Source: Sphingobium sp. WTD-1
GTDB lineage: Bacteria > Pseudomonadota > Alphaproteobacteria > Sphingomonadales > Sphingomonadaceae
Length of the DNA: 64,000 nucleotides
Assembly: GCF_030128825.1 (NCBI RefSeq)
Contig: NZ_CP119127.1
Span: 1-64,000 of the forward strand
Direction: 5' to 3'
Shown here: piece after piece, positions 9,739-19,075 of the stretch
Layout of the letters: every line of letters begins with the position of its first letter
Position numbering within the stretch: the first letter of the stretch is position 1
Made by a program: the position numbers and the translations under genes
The notes under the pieces: model-generated
What the model was told of the DNA's origin: nothing
What the model saw: the letters and a program-made list of their open reading frames with translations, nothing else
Databases searched by the model: none

Positions 9739-9899
9739 GAAGCGCTTTCGCGGGAATGGGCAAACCGCGCAACTATACAGGGCCAGCGCGCGGAAACCAG
9801 CAGGGAATCCCGCCCCGCGATATAAATGAGATAGCCTCGCTTTTTATCGGCAAATCGATCAGAACCATGGAAACAGAGATGGTTCGATGGGGAGAGGCG

Positions 9900-11147
9900 A
9901 TGCTGATGGAAACCGACAAGCCCGGCGCCGCTACGGAATGGCGGCGTCATTATATGCTGCCGATCGCCGCCGCGCTCGGCTATGCCACCAGCGTCATCCA
10001 TATCTATGGGCTCGGCCCCTATATCCAGCCGATCAGCGACCAGTTCGGCTGGACGCGGACGCAGGTGACGGTGGGCCTGACCCTGTCCACCCTGGTCCAG
10101 GCTGTCTTTTCCGTGCCGATCGGCCTGATGGTCGACCGGTTGGGGCCGCGCATCTTCGGACTGGTCGGCGTGCTGCTGACCTGTGGCGCCTTTGCCCTGC
10201 TGGGCACGGCGACCGGCAGCCCCGGCCAATGGTATCTGCTCTGGGCGCTGCTGGCGCTCGCGACCCTGCCGGTGCAGGCGACGATCTGGACCAGCGCCGT
10301 CGCCACCCGGTTCGAGGCATCACGCGGCCTGGCCTTTGCCATCACCCTGTGCGGCGCATCGATCGCGGTCGCCATCTTCCCGCTGATGGGCAGCTGGCTG
10401 ATCGGCCATTATGGCTGGCAACGCGCCGCGCCGATCCAGGCGGCCATCTGGGCGGCGTGCAGCTTTCCGCTGATCTTCCTCTTCTTCCGCGGCGCGCGCG
10501 ATCGGCGGCGCGGCGAGGCCGTTGCGGCCGCCGCTGCGGCAACCGCGATCGGCGCCACGCTGGGCGAAGGGGTGCGATCCTCCATCTATCATCGCCTGCT
10601 GCTCGCCAGCCTGCTCTTCACCTTCACCATCATCGCGCTGGTCGTGCATTTCGTGCCGATCCTGACCGATCGTGGCGCGGACCCGATGCGGGCCGCCGGC
10701 ATAGCCTCGGTCGTGGGCCTATGTTCGATCATCGGCCGGCTGGCGACCGGCCTGCTGCTCGACCGATTCCGTGGATCGCTGGTCGGTGCCGGCGTCTTCC
10801 TGCTGCCGGCGGCCGCCAGCCTGTTGTTGCTGGGCGCCGGAAACAATGTCGCGCTGCTGATCGCGGCGGCCGCGCTGATCGGCCTGACATTGGGCGCGGA
10901 GGTCGACGTGATCGTCTATCTCACCACCCAGCATTTCGGCCTCAAGACCTTTGGCGGGCTTTATGGCGGGCTGCTGATGGCGCTGTCGGTCGGCACCGCC
11001 ACCGGGCCATTGGGCGCATCGGCGATTTTCGACCGCTTCGGCAATTATGCGCCCTTCCTGTGGATAACGCTTGCCTTGATGGTCGGCAGCAGCCTGGCGC
11101 TTGCCAGCCTGCCGCGCCCGGCCTTTGCCCGGCCGCGCGGCGATTGA
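9900..11147 (+). CDS. MFS transporter
   Basis: A 415-residue major facilitator with about twelve membrane helices and the cytoplasmic loop motif DRLGPR between helices 2 and 3; the related DRFRG occurs in the second half. The first helix region (YATSVIHIYGLGPYIQPI) resembles the oxalate/formate antiporter-like or monocarboxylate-type subgroup, but the substrate is unknown. I chose ATG 9900 because GGGGAGAGG lies just before it; the frame is open upstream to 9756 and an ATG at 9867 is an alternative. Confidence 0.82.
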   Translation: MLMETDKPGAATEWRRHYMLPIAAALGYATSVIHIYGLGPYIQPISDQFGWTRTQVTVGLTLSTLVQAVFSVPIGLMVDRLGPRIFGLVGVLLTCGAFALLGTATGSPGQWYLLWALLALATLPVQATIWTSAVATRFEASRGLAFAITLCGASIAVAIFPLMGSWLIGHYGWQRAAPIQAAIWAACSFPLIFLFFRGARDRRRGEAVAAAAAATAIGATLGEGVRSSIYHRLLLASLLFTFTIIALVVHFVPILTDRGADPMRAAGIASVVGLCSIIGRLATGLLLDRFRGSLVGAGVFLLPAAASLLLLGAGNNVALLIAAAALIGLTLGAEVDVIVYLTTQHFGLKTFGGLYGGLLMALSVGTATGPLGASAIFDRFGNYAPFLWITLALMVGSSLALASLPRPAFARPRGD

Positions 11148-11261
11148 ACGGGCATTGACATAAAGCGCTACAAAGCCGCCACGTCGAGACATCGCGGGGA
11201 TATATGGCGGGCCTAGTCCTGCCCTTCTGACAGTCCACAGACGACAGAAGGGTAGAGCGAG

Positions 11262-12164
11262 ATGATGCAGGATGGCGCGCATGACGACCATGGCCATGGC
11301 CTGGCCGATGACCTGGCGCAGATGCGCAAGCTGGCGGGCGAGGCGATCGGCCGGCGCCGCACGTTGCGCCTGCTCTTTTCGGCCGGCAGCGCCGCGCTGA
11401 TCACCGCCTGTGGCGGCGGCGGCAGTGACAGCGATAGTGACACGTCGACCGCCACGCCGACGCCCACCCCTACCCCGACGCCAACACCCACGCCGACCCC
11501 GACGTCGAGCAGCTGCATCGCCGATCCGGAAGAGACCAACGGCCCCTATCCGGCGGACGGATCCAACAGCAGCAATGGCAGCGTGGTCAATGTGCTGGAC
11601 GACACCGGCATCGTGCGCACCGACATCCGGTCGAGCTTCGGATCGTCGAGCGGCACCGCCGAGGGCATCTATATGCAGCTGACCATCACGGTGGTGAACG
11701 TCAATGGCAGTTGCGCGCCGCTGGAGGGCTATGCCGTCTATATCTGGCATTGCACCCGCGACGGCCTCTATTCGCTCTACACCGTGCCGGGCGAAAATTA
11801 CCTGCGCGGCGTGGGCGTGACCGACGCCAATGGCCAGGTGACCTTCACCAGCATCTTCCCCGGCTGCTATGACGGACGCTTCCCGCATATCCATTTCGAG
11901 GTCTATCCCAGCCTCGCCAAGGCGACCAGCTATGCCAACCGCGTGCTGACGTCGCAGTTCGCGATGCCGACAGCAGCGTGCAACACAGTCTATGCGACCA
12001 GCGGCTATTCCAGCAGCAAGACCAATTTCGCCAAGATCACCACCAGCAGCGACAATGTGTTCGGCGACAACACGTCGGCCCAGGTCGCGGCGATGACGCC
12101 CACCATGACCGGCGATACGACCAATGGCTTCACCGGCACGGTGACGGTCGGCATCGCCATCTGA
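11262..12164 (+). CDS. Intradiol ring-cleavage dioxygenase-like lipoprotein with Thr-Pro tract
   Basis: A 300-residue protein. A twin-Arg/hydrophobic segment (RRRTLRLLFSAGSAALITAC, residues about 31-50) ends in a cysteine that fits a lipobox, so it is probably an exported lipoprotein, possibly by Tat. A Gly/Ser/Asp stretch and a nine-unit Thr-Pro tract (about 11,451-11,505) form a linker. The C-terminal domain resembles extracellular intradiol dioxygenases: NGPYP near the start, then YIWHCTRDGLYS and FPHIHFEV, which supply candidate iron ligands. True catechol activity is not proven; many such exported proteins are uncharacterised. The response-regulator gene starts eight bases after its stop, so co-transcription is likely. 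Confidence 0.78.
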   Translation: MMQDGAHDDHGHGLADDLAQMRKLAGEAIGRRRTLRLLFSAGSAALITACGGGGSDSDSDTSTATPTPTPTPTPTPTPTPTSSSCIADPEETNGPYPADGSNSSNGSVVNVLDDTGIVRTDIRSSFGSSSGTAEGIYMQLTITVVNVNGSCAPLEGYAVYIWHCTRDGLYSLYTVPGENYLRGVGVTDANGQVTFTSIFPGCYDGRFPHIHFEVYPSLAKATSYANRVLTSQFAMPTAACNTVYATSGYSSSKTNFAKITTSSDNVFGDNTSAQVAAMTPTMTGDTTNGFTGTVTVGIAI

Positions 12165-12172
12165 CAGGAATT

Positions 12173-12940
12173 ATGCGGATGACTTTGCAGGGATCGCCTT
12201 CAATCGATATGCTGACCGCCAATATGGACGGATCGCGCATATTGGTGGTCGACGATGATGCGGACATCCGCATCCTGTTGTCGGATTTTCTGGAGCAGCA
12301 TGGCTTTGCCGTGACCGCGGTCGCGGACGGCGTGGCGATGGATCAGGCGCTCGCCGCGCAGACATTCGACATCGCCGTGCTGGATGTGATGATGCCGGGC
12401 GAGGACGGGCTGTCGATCCTGCGCCGGCTGGCCGCGAGCGGCGACCTGCCGATCATCATGCTGTCGGCGATCGGCGGCGATATCGACCGGATCGTCGGGC
12501 TGGAAATGGGGGCGGAGGATTATCTGCCCAAGCCGTGTAATCCGCGCGAACTGCTGGCGCGGGTCCGCACCGTGCTGCGCCGCAATCGCCGCCAGACATC
12601 GGAACCGCAGGTGCCCGCCGGCCAGCGGTTGCGCTTTGCCGGCTGGCAGGTCGACATGGGCGTGCGCCTGCTGACCGACCCTGACAATGTCGTTGTCACT
12701 TTGACCGACGGCGAGTTCCGCCTGCTGCGCGCCTTCATCGAGCATCCGCGCCGGGTGCTGAGCCGCGACCAGTTGCTCGACTATTCGGCCGGCAGCGACG
12801 CGGAAAGCTATGACCGGGCGATCGATGTCCAGGTCAGCCGGCTGCGCCGCAAGCTGGAACGTGGCGAGATGGGCGATGAACTGGTCCGCACGATCCGCAA
12901 CGAAGGCTATATGTTCACCGCCGAGGTCCGACCGGCGTGA
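12173..12940 (+). CDS. OmpR-family response regulator
   Basis: A 255-residue two-domain regulator. The receiver domain shows the acidic pair VVDDDAD, the phospho-acceptor Asp in VLDVMMPG and the conserved Lys in PKPCNPRE. The C-terminal winged-helix DNA-binding domain (from about residue 150) carries LTDGEFRLL and the SRDQLLDYS and DVQVSRLRRKLE segments. An AGGAA ribosome-binding sequence precedes ATG 12173. The cognate kinase gene overlaps its stop by four bases, so the pair is translationally coupled. The upstream dioxygenase-like lipoprotein gene is probably in the same transcript and may be linked to the signal sensed. Confidence 0.9.
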   Translation: MRMTLQGSPSIDMLTANMDGSRILVVDDDADIRILLSDFLEQHGFAVTAVADGVAMDQALAAQTFDIAVLDVMMPGEDGLSILRRLAASGDLPIIMLSAIGGDIDRIVGLEMGAEDYLPKPCNPRELLARVRTVLRRNRRQTSEPQVPAGQRLRFAGWQVDMGVRLLTDPDNVVVTLTDGEFRLLRAFIEHPRRVLSRDQLLDYSAGSDAESYDRAIDVQVSRLRRKLERGEMGDELVRTIRNEGYMFTAEVRPA

Positions 12941-14301
12941 GCCCGGCGATGCTGCCGGGCGCCGGCGACCGGGGGCGCTACAATCCCTCGATCCTGACCC
13001 GGATCGTCTTTCTGGTCGCCGCCACCCTGTTGCTGGCGCTGGGCGCGATGATGCTGGTCGCCTTTCGCGGCCCCCCGCCCCATGCCCGGCCGATGATGCT
13101 GGTGGAGGCGACCGGCCTGCTGCGCGGCGGCACCCAGCCGCCCGGAAGCTGGCAGATCAGCCGCTATCAATCCGATCGCGCGCCCACGGCCGACGCCGGG
13201 CAGGAAAGCAACCGTGCGGGGGCCGAGCGCATTGCCGGCCTGCTGGGCGTGCCAGCCAATGCGGTGGCGCTGATCCAGGAACGGCCGCCGATCGGCATGC
13301 CGCGTCCCGGACCGGAAGGCGAGCCCCGGCCCGACATGGGCATGGAGTTCGACCCCGGCCGGATGATGCTGCGCGGCAACTTTGCCCTGGCCGTGCGCGA
13401 GGATGGCAAGAACTGGTCGGTGCTGCTGGGCCGGCAGGGGCCGAACTGGCGCTGGTATGCGATCACCCTGTCGCTGATGGCGGGTATCTTCATCCTGCTG
13501 CTGCTGCCGGCCTATTGGGTGGCGCGGCGCATCACCCAGCCGATCCGCCTGCTGGCCGAAGGCGCCGCGCGCGAGCGGCCGGAGCGGGCCGAGCCGCTGC
13601 CGATCGGCGGCCCGCCCGAAGTGCGCGCGATGGGCATCGCCTATAATCATATGCGCGCGCGGATCGCCGATTATGTGTCGGAACGCACCGCCATGCTGGT
13701 GGCGATCGCCCATGACCTGCGCACACCGATGACGCGCCTGTCCTTCCGCCTGGAACAATTGCCCGACGGCCCGCGCGCCAAGGCGCAGGCGGATGTGCAG
13801 GAAATGCGGGCGATGGTCACCGACCTGCTCGATTTCATGCGCGAAGGGACCGAAGGGCGCCAGCGCGCGCGTATCGACCTGTCGGCGATCGTCGAGACGC
13901 TGGCCGATGACCTGGCCGACATGGGCCATGACGTCGCCGTCACCACCAGCCAGCGCGCGGTGATCCAGGGCGACGCGCTCGCGCTGCGCCGCTGCATCGG
14001 CAACATGGTCGAGAATGCGGTCCGCTATGGCGGATCGGCGCGGGTCAGCCTACGCGTCGAGGGCAGCCGGGCGATCGTCGATGTGGTCGATTCCGGCCCC
14101 GGCGTTCCGCCCGAGATTCTCGACCGGCTATGCGAGCCTTTCTATCGCGGCGAAGCCTCGCGCAATCGCGAGACCGGTGGCGTGGGCCTGGGCCTGTCGA
14201 TCGCCCGCACCATTGCCGAGGGACATGAGGGCAGCATCGGCTTTGCCAATCGGGCCGAGGGCGGATTGCGCGCCACGGTGATCCTGCCGCTCGATCGTTA
14301 A
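12937..14301 (+). CDS. HAMP-domain sensor histidine kinase
   Basis: A 454-residue membrane kinase starting at a GTG that overlaps the regulator stop (GTGA); an ATG at 12949 is possible. Helix 1 is near residues 22-45, a periplasmic sensor of about 120 residues follows, and helix 2 (residues about 170-190) leads into HAMP. The phospho-acceptor histidine is in AIAHDLRTPMTRL, then come the N box (NMVENAVRYG), G1 (DSGPGVP) and G2 (GVGLGLSI). The periplasmic part is rich in Pro and Met (MPRPG...PDMGMEFDPGRMM), which could bind metal, but this is a guess. It converges with the next gene: the two stop codons overlap within TTAA at 14298-14301. Confidence 0.9.
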   Translation: MSPAMLPGAGDRGRYNPSILTRIVFLVAATLLLALGAMMLVAFRGPPPHARPMMLVEATGLLRGGTQPPGSWQISRYQSDRAPTADAGQESNRAGAERIAGLLGVPANAVALIQERPPIGMPRPGPEGEPRPDMGMEFDPGRMMLRGNFALAVREDGKNWSVLLGRQGPNWRWYAITLSLMAGIFILLLLPAYWVARRITQPIRLLAEGAARERPERAEPLPIGGPPEVRAMGIAYNHMRARIADYVSERTAMLVAIAHDLRTPMTRLSFRLEQLPDGPRAKAQADVQEMRAMVTDLLDFMREGTEGRQRARIDLSAIVETLADDLADMGHDVAVTTSQRAVIQGDALALRRCIGNMVENAVRYGGSARVSLRVEGSRAIVDVVDSGPGVPPEILDRLCEPFYRGEASRNRETGGVGLGLSIARTIAEGHEGSIGFANRAEGGLRATVILPLDR

Positions 14302-15479
14302 AGCACCATCCCCTTGAGTTCCTGCAGCACCATCGCGGTCGGCATCGACAGGAACATCGCCACAAGGAACGGTGCGAGCGACGCCGCGAGCAGGATCAGC
14401 AGGCTGCGCAGGTCGACCGGCAGGAAGCGCATCGCATAGACATTGGACACCACGCCATAGAGGTCGGCCGCCGCCGAAAAGTCGGGCGCGGAAAGAAGGT
14501 CGGGTTGCTCCTCCGCAGGGCCGTCGAACCAGCGACCCTCGAACGACCGGCCCAGCGCCACCGCCAGCGCACCATAATGCATCGCGTTGCGCCGCCAGGC
14601 CCGCGCCATGACCGGCCAGAACACCCCCAGCGGGGCAACGCACAATAGGAGTACCAGCGCCACCGTTCCGCCGATCAGGAAGCTGCCGGTCAGTGGCGTG
14701 GTCGCCCCGTGCAGATGGACATTGGCGAAGCGCCCCGCCGCGATGCAGCCGATCCCCATCGCGAAGGTGCCGAAGGCGCGAACCGACTGCGCCAGAAAGC
14801 CCAGGCCGCCCGCATTGTCGGGATGGGCGACGATCAGTCGCAAGTCCATCGCCGCGACCTTGTACAGCAACCGGGTCCACAGCAGGATGCGCCAGAACCA
14901 GCCCATCAGCAGCATCAGCAATATCGGCAGGCTGACCAGCATATGCCACCATCCGGCCACCGATAGTCGCCCCTGCCCGACGATCGTCCAGGCCGGCAGA
15001 CCATGGGTGGAAATGCCGGTCGCGAACAGCCACAGGATGAAGGCATAGGCGAGCAGCAACACTAGCAGTTCGGCCGATGGCGCCCGCACCGCGGCGCGGG
15101 CGCTTGCCAGTTCGCTCCTCAGCCGCTCGACCGCATCGGACGGCAATAGTCCCGAGATGGCGAAATGGCGCACCACCACGCCCAAGCGCCGCGCGGTTTC
15201 GACATGGGCGACCAGCAGGATCGGCACGGCGAAGGCGAAACGGGCATGCGTGCCGAGATCGCGCAGAAAATCGCGGAGGTCACTCGCCCGGTCATGCCCC
15301 GGCACCAACAGGATCAGCAGGAGGAGCGGTAGCCAGCCGATTGCCAGCGCGAGCAGGGCGCGCGACCGCACCGTGGGCAGTGCGGGCACCGACAGGCGGA
15401 CGAAGCCGGGCAGCCCGCGCGGCGGCCCCCATTCGAACAGGTCGTGCCCCTCCGCCTTCGCTTCGTTGGTCACTTGCAC
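14298..15479 (-). CDS. Polytopic membrane protein of unknown function
   Basis: A 393-residue protein I do not recognise. It has about seven to eight hydrophobic segments: LLALAIGWLPLLLLILLV near residue 45, FAFAVPILLVAHV near 80, a helix near 145, a pair near 195-215, FLIGGTVALVLLLCVAPLGVFW near 275 and a final one near 370. Charged cytoplasmic stretches include a VERLRSELASARAAV coiled-coil-like segment around residue 120. The ending overlaps the convergent kinase gene. It is not obviously a transporter or enzyme; no motif suggests a reaction. Confidence 0.75.
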   Translation of the reverse strand: MQVTNEAKAEGHDLFEWGPPRGLPGFVRLSVPALPTVRSRALLALAIGWLPLLLLILLVPGHDRASDLRDFLRDLGTHARFAFAVPILLVAHVETARRLGVVVRHFAISGLLPSDAVERLRSELASARAAVRAPSAELLVLLLAYAFILWLFATGISTHGLPAWTIVGQGRLSVAGWWHMLVSLPILLMLLMGWFWRILLWTRLLYKVAAMDLRLIVAHPDNAGGLGFLAQSVRAFGTFAMGIGCIAAGRFANVHLHGATTPLTGSFLIGGTVALVLLLCVAPLGVFWPVMARAWRRNAMHYGALAVALGRSFEGRWFDGPAEEQPDLLSAPDFSAAADLYGVVSNVYAMRFLPVDLRSLLILLAASLAPFLVAMFLSMPTAMVLQELKGMVL

Positions 15480-15580
15480 GCCTTTCCGCTTTGCCTCGGC
15501 TCATCCGAACAGCGACGATAGGAAGCATGCCCTTCCCGCCTATCGGGATTAATGCTGAGCCGGTCGGAAATCGGCTGCCG

Positions 15581-15751
15581 TCACTGGTCGGCGGACTTGC
15601 CGTCCTTCTTGGCCTTGTGCGCCTTGAGCAGGGCGTCGATCTCGACAATCCGCTCACGTTCCGGCGTGCCCTTGGGCAGGCCCTTGAGGCGGCATTCGGC
15701 CCATAATTTGCGCCGCTCGGATTCCAGCGCCTTGAGATAGAGATCGGCCAT
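15581..15751 (-). CDS. Small hypothetical protein (56 residues)
   Basis: A short reading frame of 56 codons beginning MADLYLKALESERRKLW and ending KAHKAKKDGKSADQ. It is predicted to be a charged, mostly helical cytoplasmic peptide. A strong GGAGG ribosome-binding sequence lies five bases before the ATG, and codon use matches the neighbouring genes, which argues that it is real. It lies downstream of the typA terminator on the same strand, so it may be read from its own promoter or by read-through. Function unknown. Confidence 0.65.
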   Translation of the reverse strand: MADLYLKALESERRKLWAECRLKGLPKGTPERERIVEIDALLKAHKAKKDGKSADQ

Positions 15752-15770
15752 TGCAGCCTCCTGGATAAAG

Positions 15771-15804
15771 AAAAAGGGCCGGCGCCTCGCGACACCGGCC
15801 CTTT
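15771..15804 (-). terminator. Rho-independent terminator of typA
   Basis: On the minus strand, AAAGGGCCGG pairs perfectly with CCGGCCCTTT (10-bp stem, 12-base loop) and is followed by TTTTTCTTT. It lies about 55 bases after the typA stop. Confidence 0.88.
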
Positions 15805-15857
15805 CGTAACTTGTCTAGCCGAAAATCAGGCAACCTTATTTGGGCTGCCCGGAATCA

Positions 15858-17675
15858 TCAGGCGGCCTTGGCGCGGCTCATGCGCTTGCGCTCGTTCGGA
15901 TCGAGGTAGCGCTTGCGCAGACGGATGGTCTTGGGCGTGACTTCGACCATTTCATCATCGTCGATATAGGCGATCGCCTGTTCCAGCGTCATCTTCTTCG
16001 GCGGGGTCAGGCGGACGGCGTCGTCCTTGCCGCTGGCGCGGAAGTTGGTCAGCGCCTTCGACTTCATCGGGTTGACTTCGAGGTCTTCCGGCTTGGCGTT
16101 TTCGCCGATGATCATGCCTTCGTAGAGGGCTTCACCCACGCCGACGAACAGGATGCCGCGATCTTCCAGCGGACCCAGCGCATAGGCATTGGCTTCGCCG
16201 GCGCCGTTCGAGATCAGGACGCCATTCTTGCGGCCTTCGATCTTGCCCTTGTGGGGGCCGTACTTCTCGAACAGGCGGTTCATGATGCCGGTGCCGCGCG
16301 TGTCGGACAGGAATTCGCCATGATAGCCGATCAGGCCGCGCGAGGGCGCGGAGAAGGTGATGCGGGTCTTGCCGCCGCCCGAGGGACGCATGTCGGTCAT
16401 CTCGGCCTTGCGGATGTTCATCTTGTCGACGACCGTGCCCGAGAATTCGTCATCCACGTCGATGACGACGGTTTCGTACGGCTCGGTCTTGCCGCCATTC
16501 TCGTCTTCGCCGAACAGCACGCGCGGACGCGAGATGCCCAGTTCGAAGCCTTCGCGGCGCATGGTTTCGATGAGCACGCCCAGCTGGAGTTCGCCACGGC
16601 CGGCGACTTCGAAGCTGTCCTTGTCGTCCGATTCCGTCACCTTGATGGCGACGTTGGATTCGGCTTCGCGGGCCAGACGGTCGCGGATCATGCGGCTCGT
16701 CACCTTGCTGCCTTCACGGCCCGCCATCGGCGAATCGTTCACGGCAAAGCGCATCGACAGGGTCGGCGGATCGATCGGCTGGGCCTTGATCGGCGCGCTA
16801 ACCTGCGGGTCGGCAATGGTGTTGGCCACGGTTGCGACGGTCAGGCCGGCGAGCGAGATGATGTCGCCTGCCTTGGCTTCGTCGACCGGCACGCGGTCCA
16901 GACCCTGGAACGACATGATCTTCGAGGCGCGACCGGTTTCGATCACGTTTCCTTCAGCATCCAGCGCGTGGATCGGCTGGTTGACCTTGACCGTGCCCGA
17001 CTGGACGCGGCCGGTCAGGATACGACCCAGGAAGTTGTCGCGATCGAGCAAAGTCACCAGGAAGCTGAACGGCGCGTCCTGATCCAGCGACGGCGGCGGG
17101 ACATGGTCGACGATCTTCTGGAACAGCGGCTCCAGCGTGCCTTCACGGCGCTGCGAATCCTCGCTGGCATAGCCGTTGCGGCCCGAGGCATAGAGGACGG
17201 GGAAGTCGAGCTGTTCGTCGGTGGCGTCGAGCGTCACGAACAGGTCGAACACTTCGTCCAGCACTTCCTGGATGCGCTCGTCGGGACGGTCGACCTTGTT
17301 GACGACGACGATCGGCTTGAGACCGAGCGCCAGCGCCTTGCCGGTCACGAACTTGGTCTGCGGCATCGCGCCTTCCGACGAGTCGACCAGCAGGATCACG
17401 CCGTCGACCATCGAGAGGATGCGCTCCACTTCGCCGCCGAAGTCGGCGTGGCCAGGCGTATCGACGATGTTGATGCGGGTGCCGTTCCATTCGACCGAGG
17501 TGGGCTTCGCCAGAATGGTGATGCCGCGTTCCTTTTCCAGGTCGTTCGAGTCCATGGCGCGCTCTTCGACGCGCTGGTTGTCGCGGAAGGTGCCGGACTG
17601 GCGGAAAAGCTGGTCGACGAGCGTGGTCTTGCCATGGTCGACGTGCGCGATGATCGCGATATTACGCAGGGACAT
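15858..17675 (-). CDS. typA: Ribosome-associated GTPase TypA/BipA
   Basis: A 605-residue translational GTPase. G1 is AHVDHGKTT near residue 10, G3 is DTPGHADFGG, and G4 is NKVDRPD. Elongation-factor-like domains II and III and the TypA-specific C-terminal domain follow, with GLIGYHGEFLSDTRGTG near residue 430. TypA binds ribosomes and supports growth and 50S assembly under cold or stress. The ATG at 17675 starts the conserved MSLRNIAII; the frame is open further upstream but without similarity to the family. It ends with a strong terminator at 15771-15804. Confidence 0.97.
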   Translation of the reverse strand: MSLRNIAIIAHVDHGKTTLVDQLFRQSGTFRDNQRVEERAMDSNDLEKERGITILAKPTSVEWNGTRINIVDTPGHADFGGEVERILSMVDGVILLVDSSEGAMPQTKFVTGKALALGLKPIVVVNKVDRPDERIQEVLDEVFDLFVTLDATDEQLDFPVLYASGRNGYASEDSQRREGTLEPLFQKIVDHVPPPSLDQDAPFSFLVTLLDRDNFLGRILTGRVQSGTVKVNQPIHALDAEGNVIETGRASKIMSFQGLDRVPVDEAKAGDIISLAGLTVATVANTIADPQVSAPIKAQPIDPPTLSMRFAVNDSPMAGREGSKVTSRMIRDRLAREAESNVAIKVTESDDKDSFEVAGRGELQLGVLIETMRREGFELGISRPRVLFGEDENGGKTEPYETVVIDVDDEFSGTVVDKMNIRKAEMTDMRPSGGGKTRITFSAPSRGLIGYHGEFLSDTRGTGIMNRLFEKYGPHKGKIEGRKNGVLISNGAGEANAYALGPLEDRGILFVGVGEALYEGMIIGENAKPEDLEVNPMKSKALTNFRASGKDDAVRLTPPKKMTLEQAIAYIDDDEMVEVTPKTIRLRKRYLDPNERKRMSRAKAA

Positions 17676-17779
17676 GTCTTGCCTTTGGGATATGGGGCTC
17701 CCCTGGCCGACACAAGGCCGCGCAGAGGCTTCGGGCGCGCCCCTACAGGAAATGACGCGTTGCGGCAAGGGGAGCCGAA

Positions 17780-18958
17780 TCAGAGATAACGCATCCACCA
17801 TTGGCCGCTGCGCCGTTTGACCGCGCCGAACCAGCGACAGGCATACCAGAGCGGGAAAGCGAGCAAGGCCGTGAGCAGCCACAGGCTGGCGACGCCGGGC
17901 AGGCTATAGTGCCCGCCCTGCCCAGCCACCGCGACGGCACCGACATGCAGGATGTGCAGCAGATAGAGGTGAAGCAGATAATAGAAGAGCGGCGCCGCGC
18001 CGAACACGGCGATCAAACCGGACCAACGCTGCGGCAGCCGCTCGAACCCGGCGAGCAGCAGCGTGCCGCACCCCAGCATCAGCAGCAGGAAATCAGCCGA
18101 CGGCGGATATTTGGTGAGGTTGAGGAAGCTCATGAACGTGCGCAGCGGGCTGGCGCCGACGCTCCAGGGCAGTGGCTCACCATAGATATTGATCGTCCGC
18201 AGGATCAGGAACAGCGCCAGCATCACCCCACCCGCAAGCAGCAGCCGACGCTGTCGCCGCGCCCGGTCGATCGCGAACCAGGGGCCGATCGCATAGCCGA
18301 TCGCGATCACCCCGATCCAGGGTAGCAACGGGTAGGAAGTGCGGATGCGCATGTCCCAAGGCAGGTCGATGAAACCGCGATCATGCAGGACCGCCCAGAG
18401 GGCATGGCCCGGTTCCCCCGCCGCGAAGGCGATCGGGTCGAGCAGATTATGACACAGCATGATCGTGACAGCGAAGATGACAAGGGCAAGGCGCGGCAGA
18501 TGGATCAGCGCGGCGAGCGCCAACATCGACAGGCCGATCGCCCAAATCACCTGCAGAAAGATAGTCGGCGGCGTCAGGGTGAAGTTCCAGCCGAAGCTGA
18601 CCAAGGTCAGTTCGAGCGCGATCAGGAACAGGCCGCGCTTGACGAGGAAGGCCGATGTCGCGCGCCGGCCCGCCTTGCGGCCATAGAGATAGGCCGAGAG
18701 GCCGGTGAGCGCGACGAACACCGGCGCACAGACATGGGCGGCAAGGCGGGTGAAGAACAATGACGGCGGCGTGGTCGCCGCGTCCATAGGATCAGGCACC
18801 TGCGCATGGAAGTAGAAGAATTCCCGCACATGATCGACCATCATCACCAGCATGACGAAGCCGCGGAGCGCATCGATCGATCCGATGCGCGGGGATACCG
18901 AAGCCGGGCCGGCGGGCGCGGTGACTTGATGGGGTAAAGGAAGCGAGAAAGCGGTCAT
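17780..18958 (-). CDS. DUF1624/heparan-alpha-glucosaminide N-acetyltransferase-like membrane protein
   Basis: A 392-residue integral membrane protein with about ten helices. The N-terminal part SIDALRGFVMLVMMVDHVREFF carries the Arg-Gly and Asp-His features of membrane acyltransferases of the HGSNAT/DUF1624 type, which move acetyl or acyl groups across the membrane onto sugars or other acceptors. A YLLHLYLLHILH segment lies near residue 340. The acceptor is not predictable. It diverges from the S10 peptidase gene across a 117-base region that contains a candidate operator at 18971. Confidence 0.8.
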   Translation of the reverse strand: MTAFSLPLPHQVTAPAGPASVSPRIGSIDALRGFVMLVMMVDHVREFFYFHAQVPDPMDAATTPPSLFFTRLAAHVCAPVFVALTGLSAYLYGRKAGRRATSAFLVKRGLFLIALELTLVSFGWNFTLTPPTIFLQVIWAIGLSMLALAALIHLPRLALVIFAVTIMLCHNLLDPIAFAAGEPGHALWAVLHDRGFIDLPWDMRIRTSYPLLPWIGVIAIGYAIGPWFAIDRARRQRRLLLAGGVMLALFLILRTINIYGEPLPWSVGASPLRTFMSFLNLTKYPPSADFLLLMLGCGTLLLAGFERLPQRWSGLIAVFGAAPLFYYLLHLYLLHILHVGAVAVAGQGGHYSLPGVASLWLLTALLAFPLWYACRWFGAVKRRSGQWWMRYL

Positions 18959-18970
18959 GCCACCTCTTTA

Positions 18971-18985
18971 TGTGATGATATCACA
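18971..18985. promoter_or_regulatory. Candidate operator, perfect palindrome TGTGAT-N3-ATCACA
   Basis: A 15-base perfect inverted repeat, TGTGATGATATCACA, lies 12 bases upstream of the DUF1624 gene and about 90 bases before the divergent S10 peptidase gene. The arms resemble CRP/FNR-family half-sites, but the spacing is one base short of the CRP consensus. A GntR- or CRP-like regulator is possible; no regulator gene is adjacent. Confidence 0.35.
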
Positions 18986-19075
18986 TTCAATCAAGATATA
19001 ATGTTTCCCTTGCCCTGAAGGTGCGTCGCCGTATGAAACGCGCCAGGTTCGCACCTCATAAGAAAAGGATTGCCC

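Noticed and set aside
15840..17789. Long plus-strand open frame opposite typA (649 codons)
   Set aside because: It is the antisense shadow of typA in GC-rich codons; its composition is unlike a protein and no family pattern is visible.
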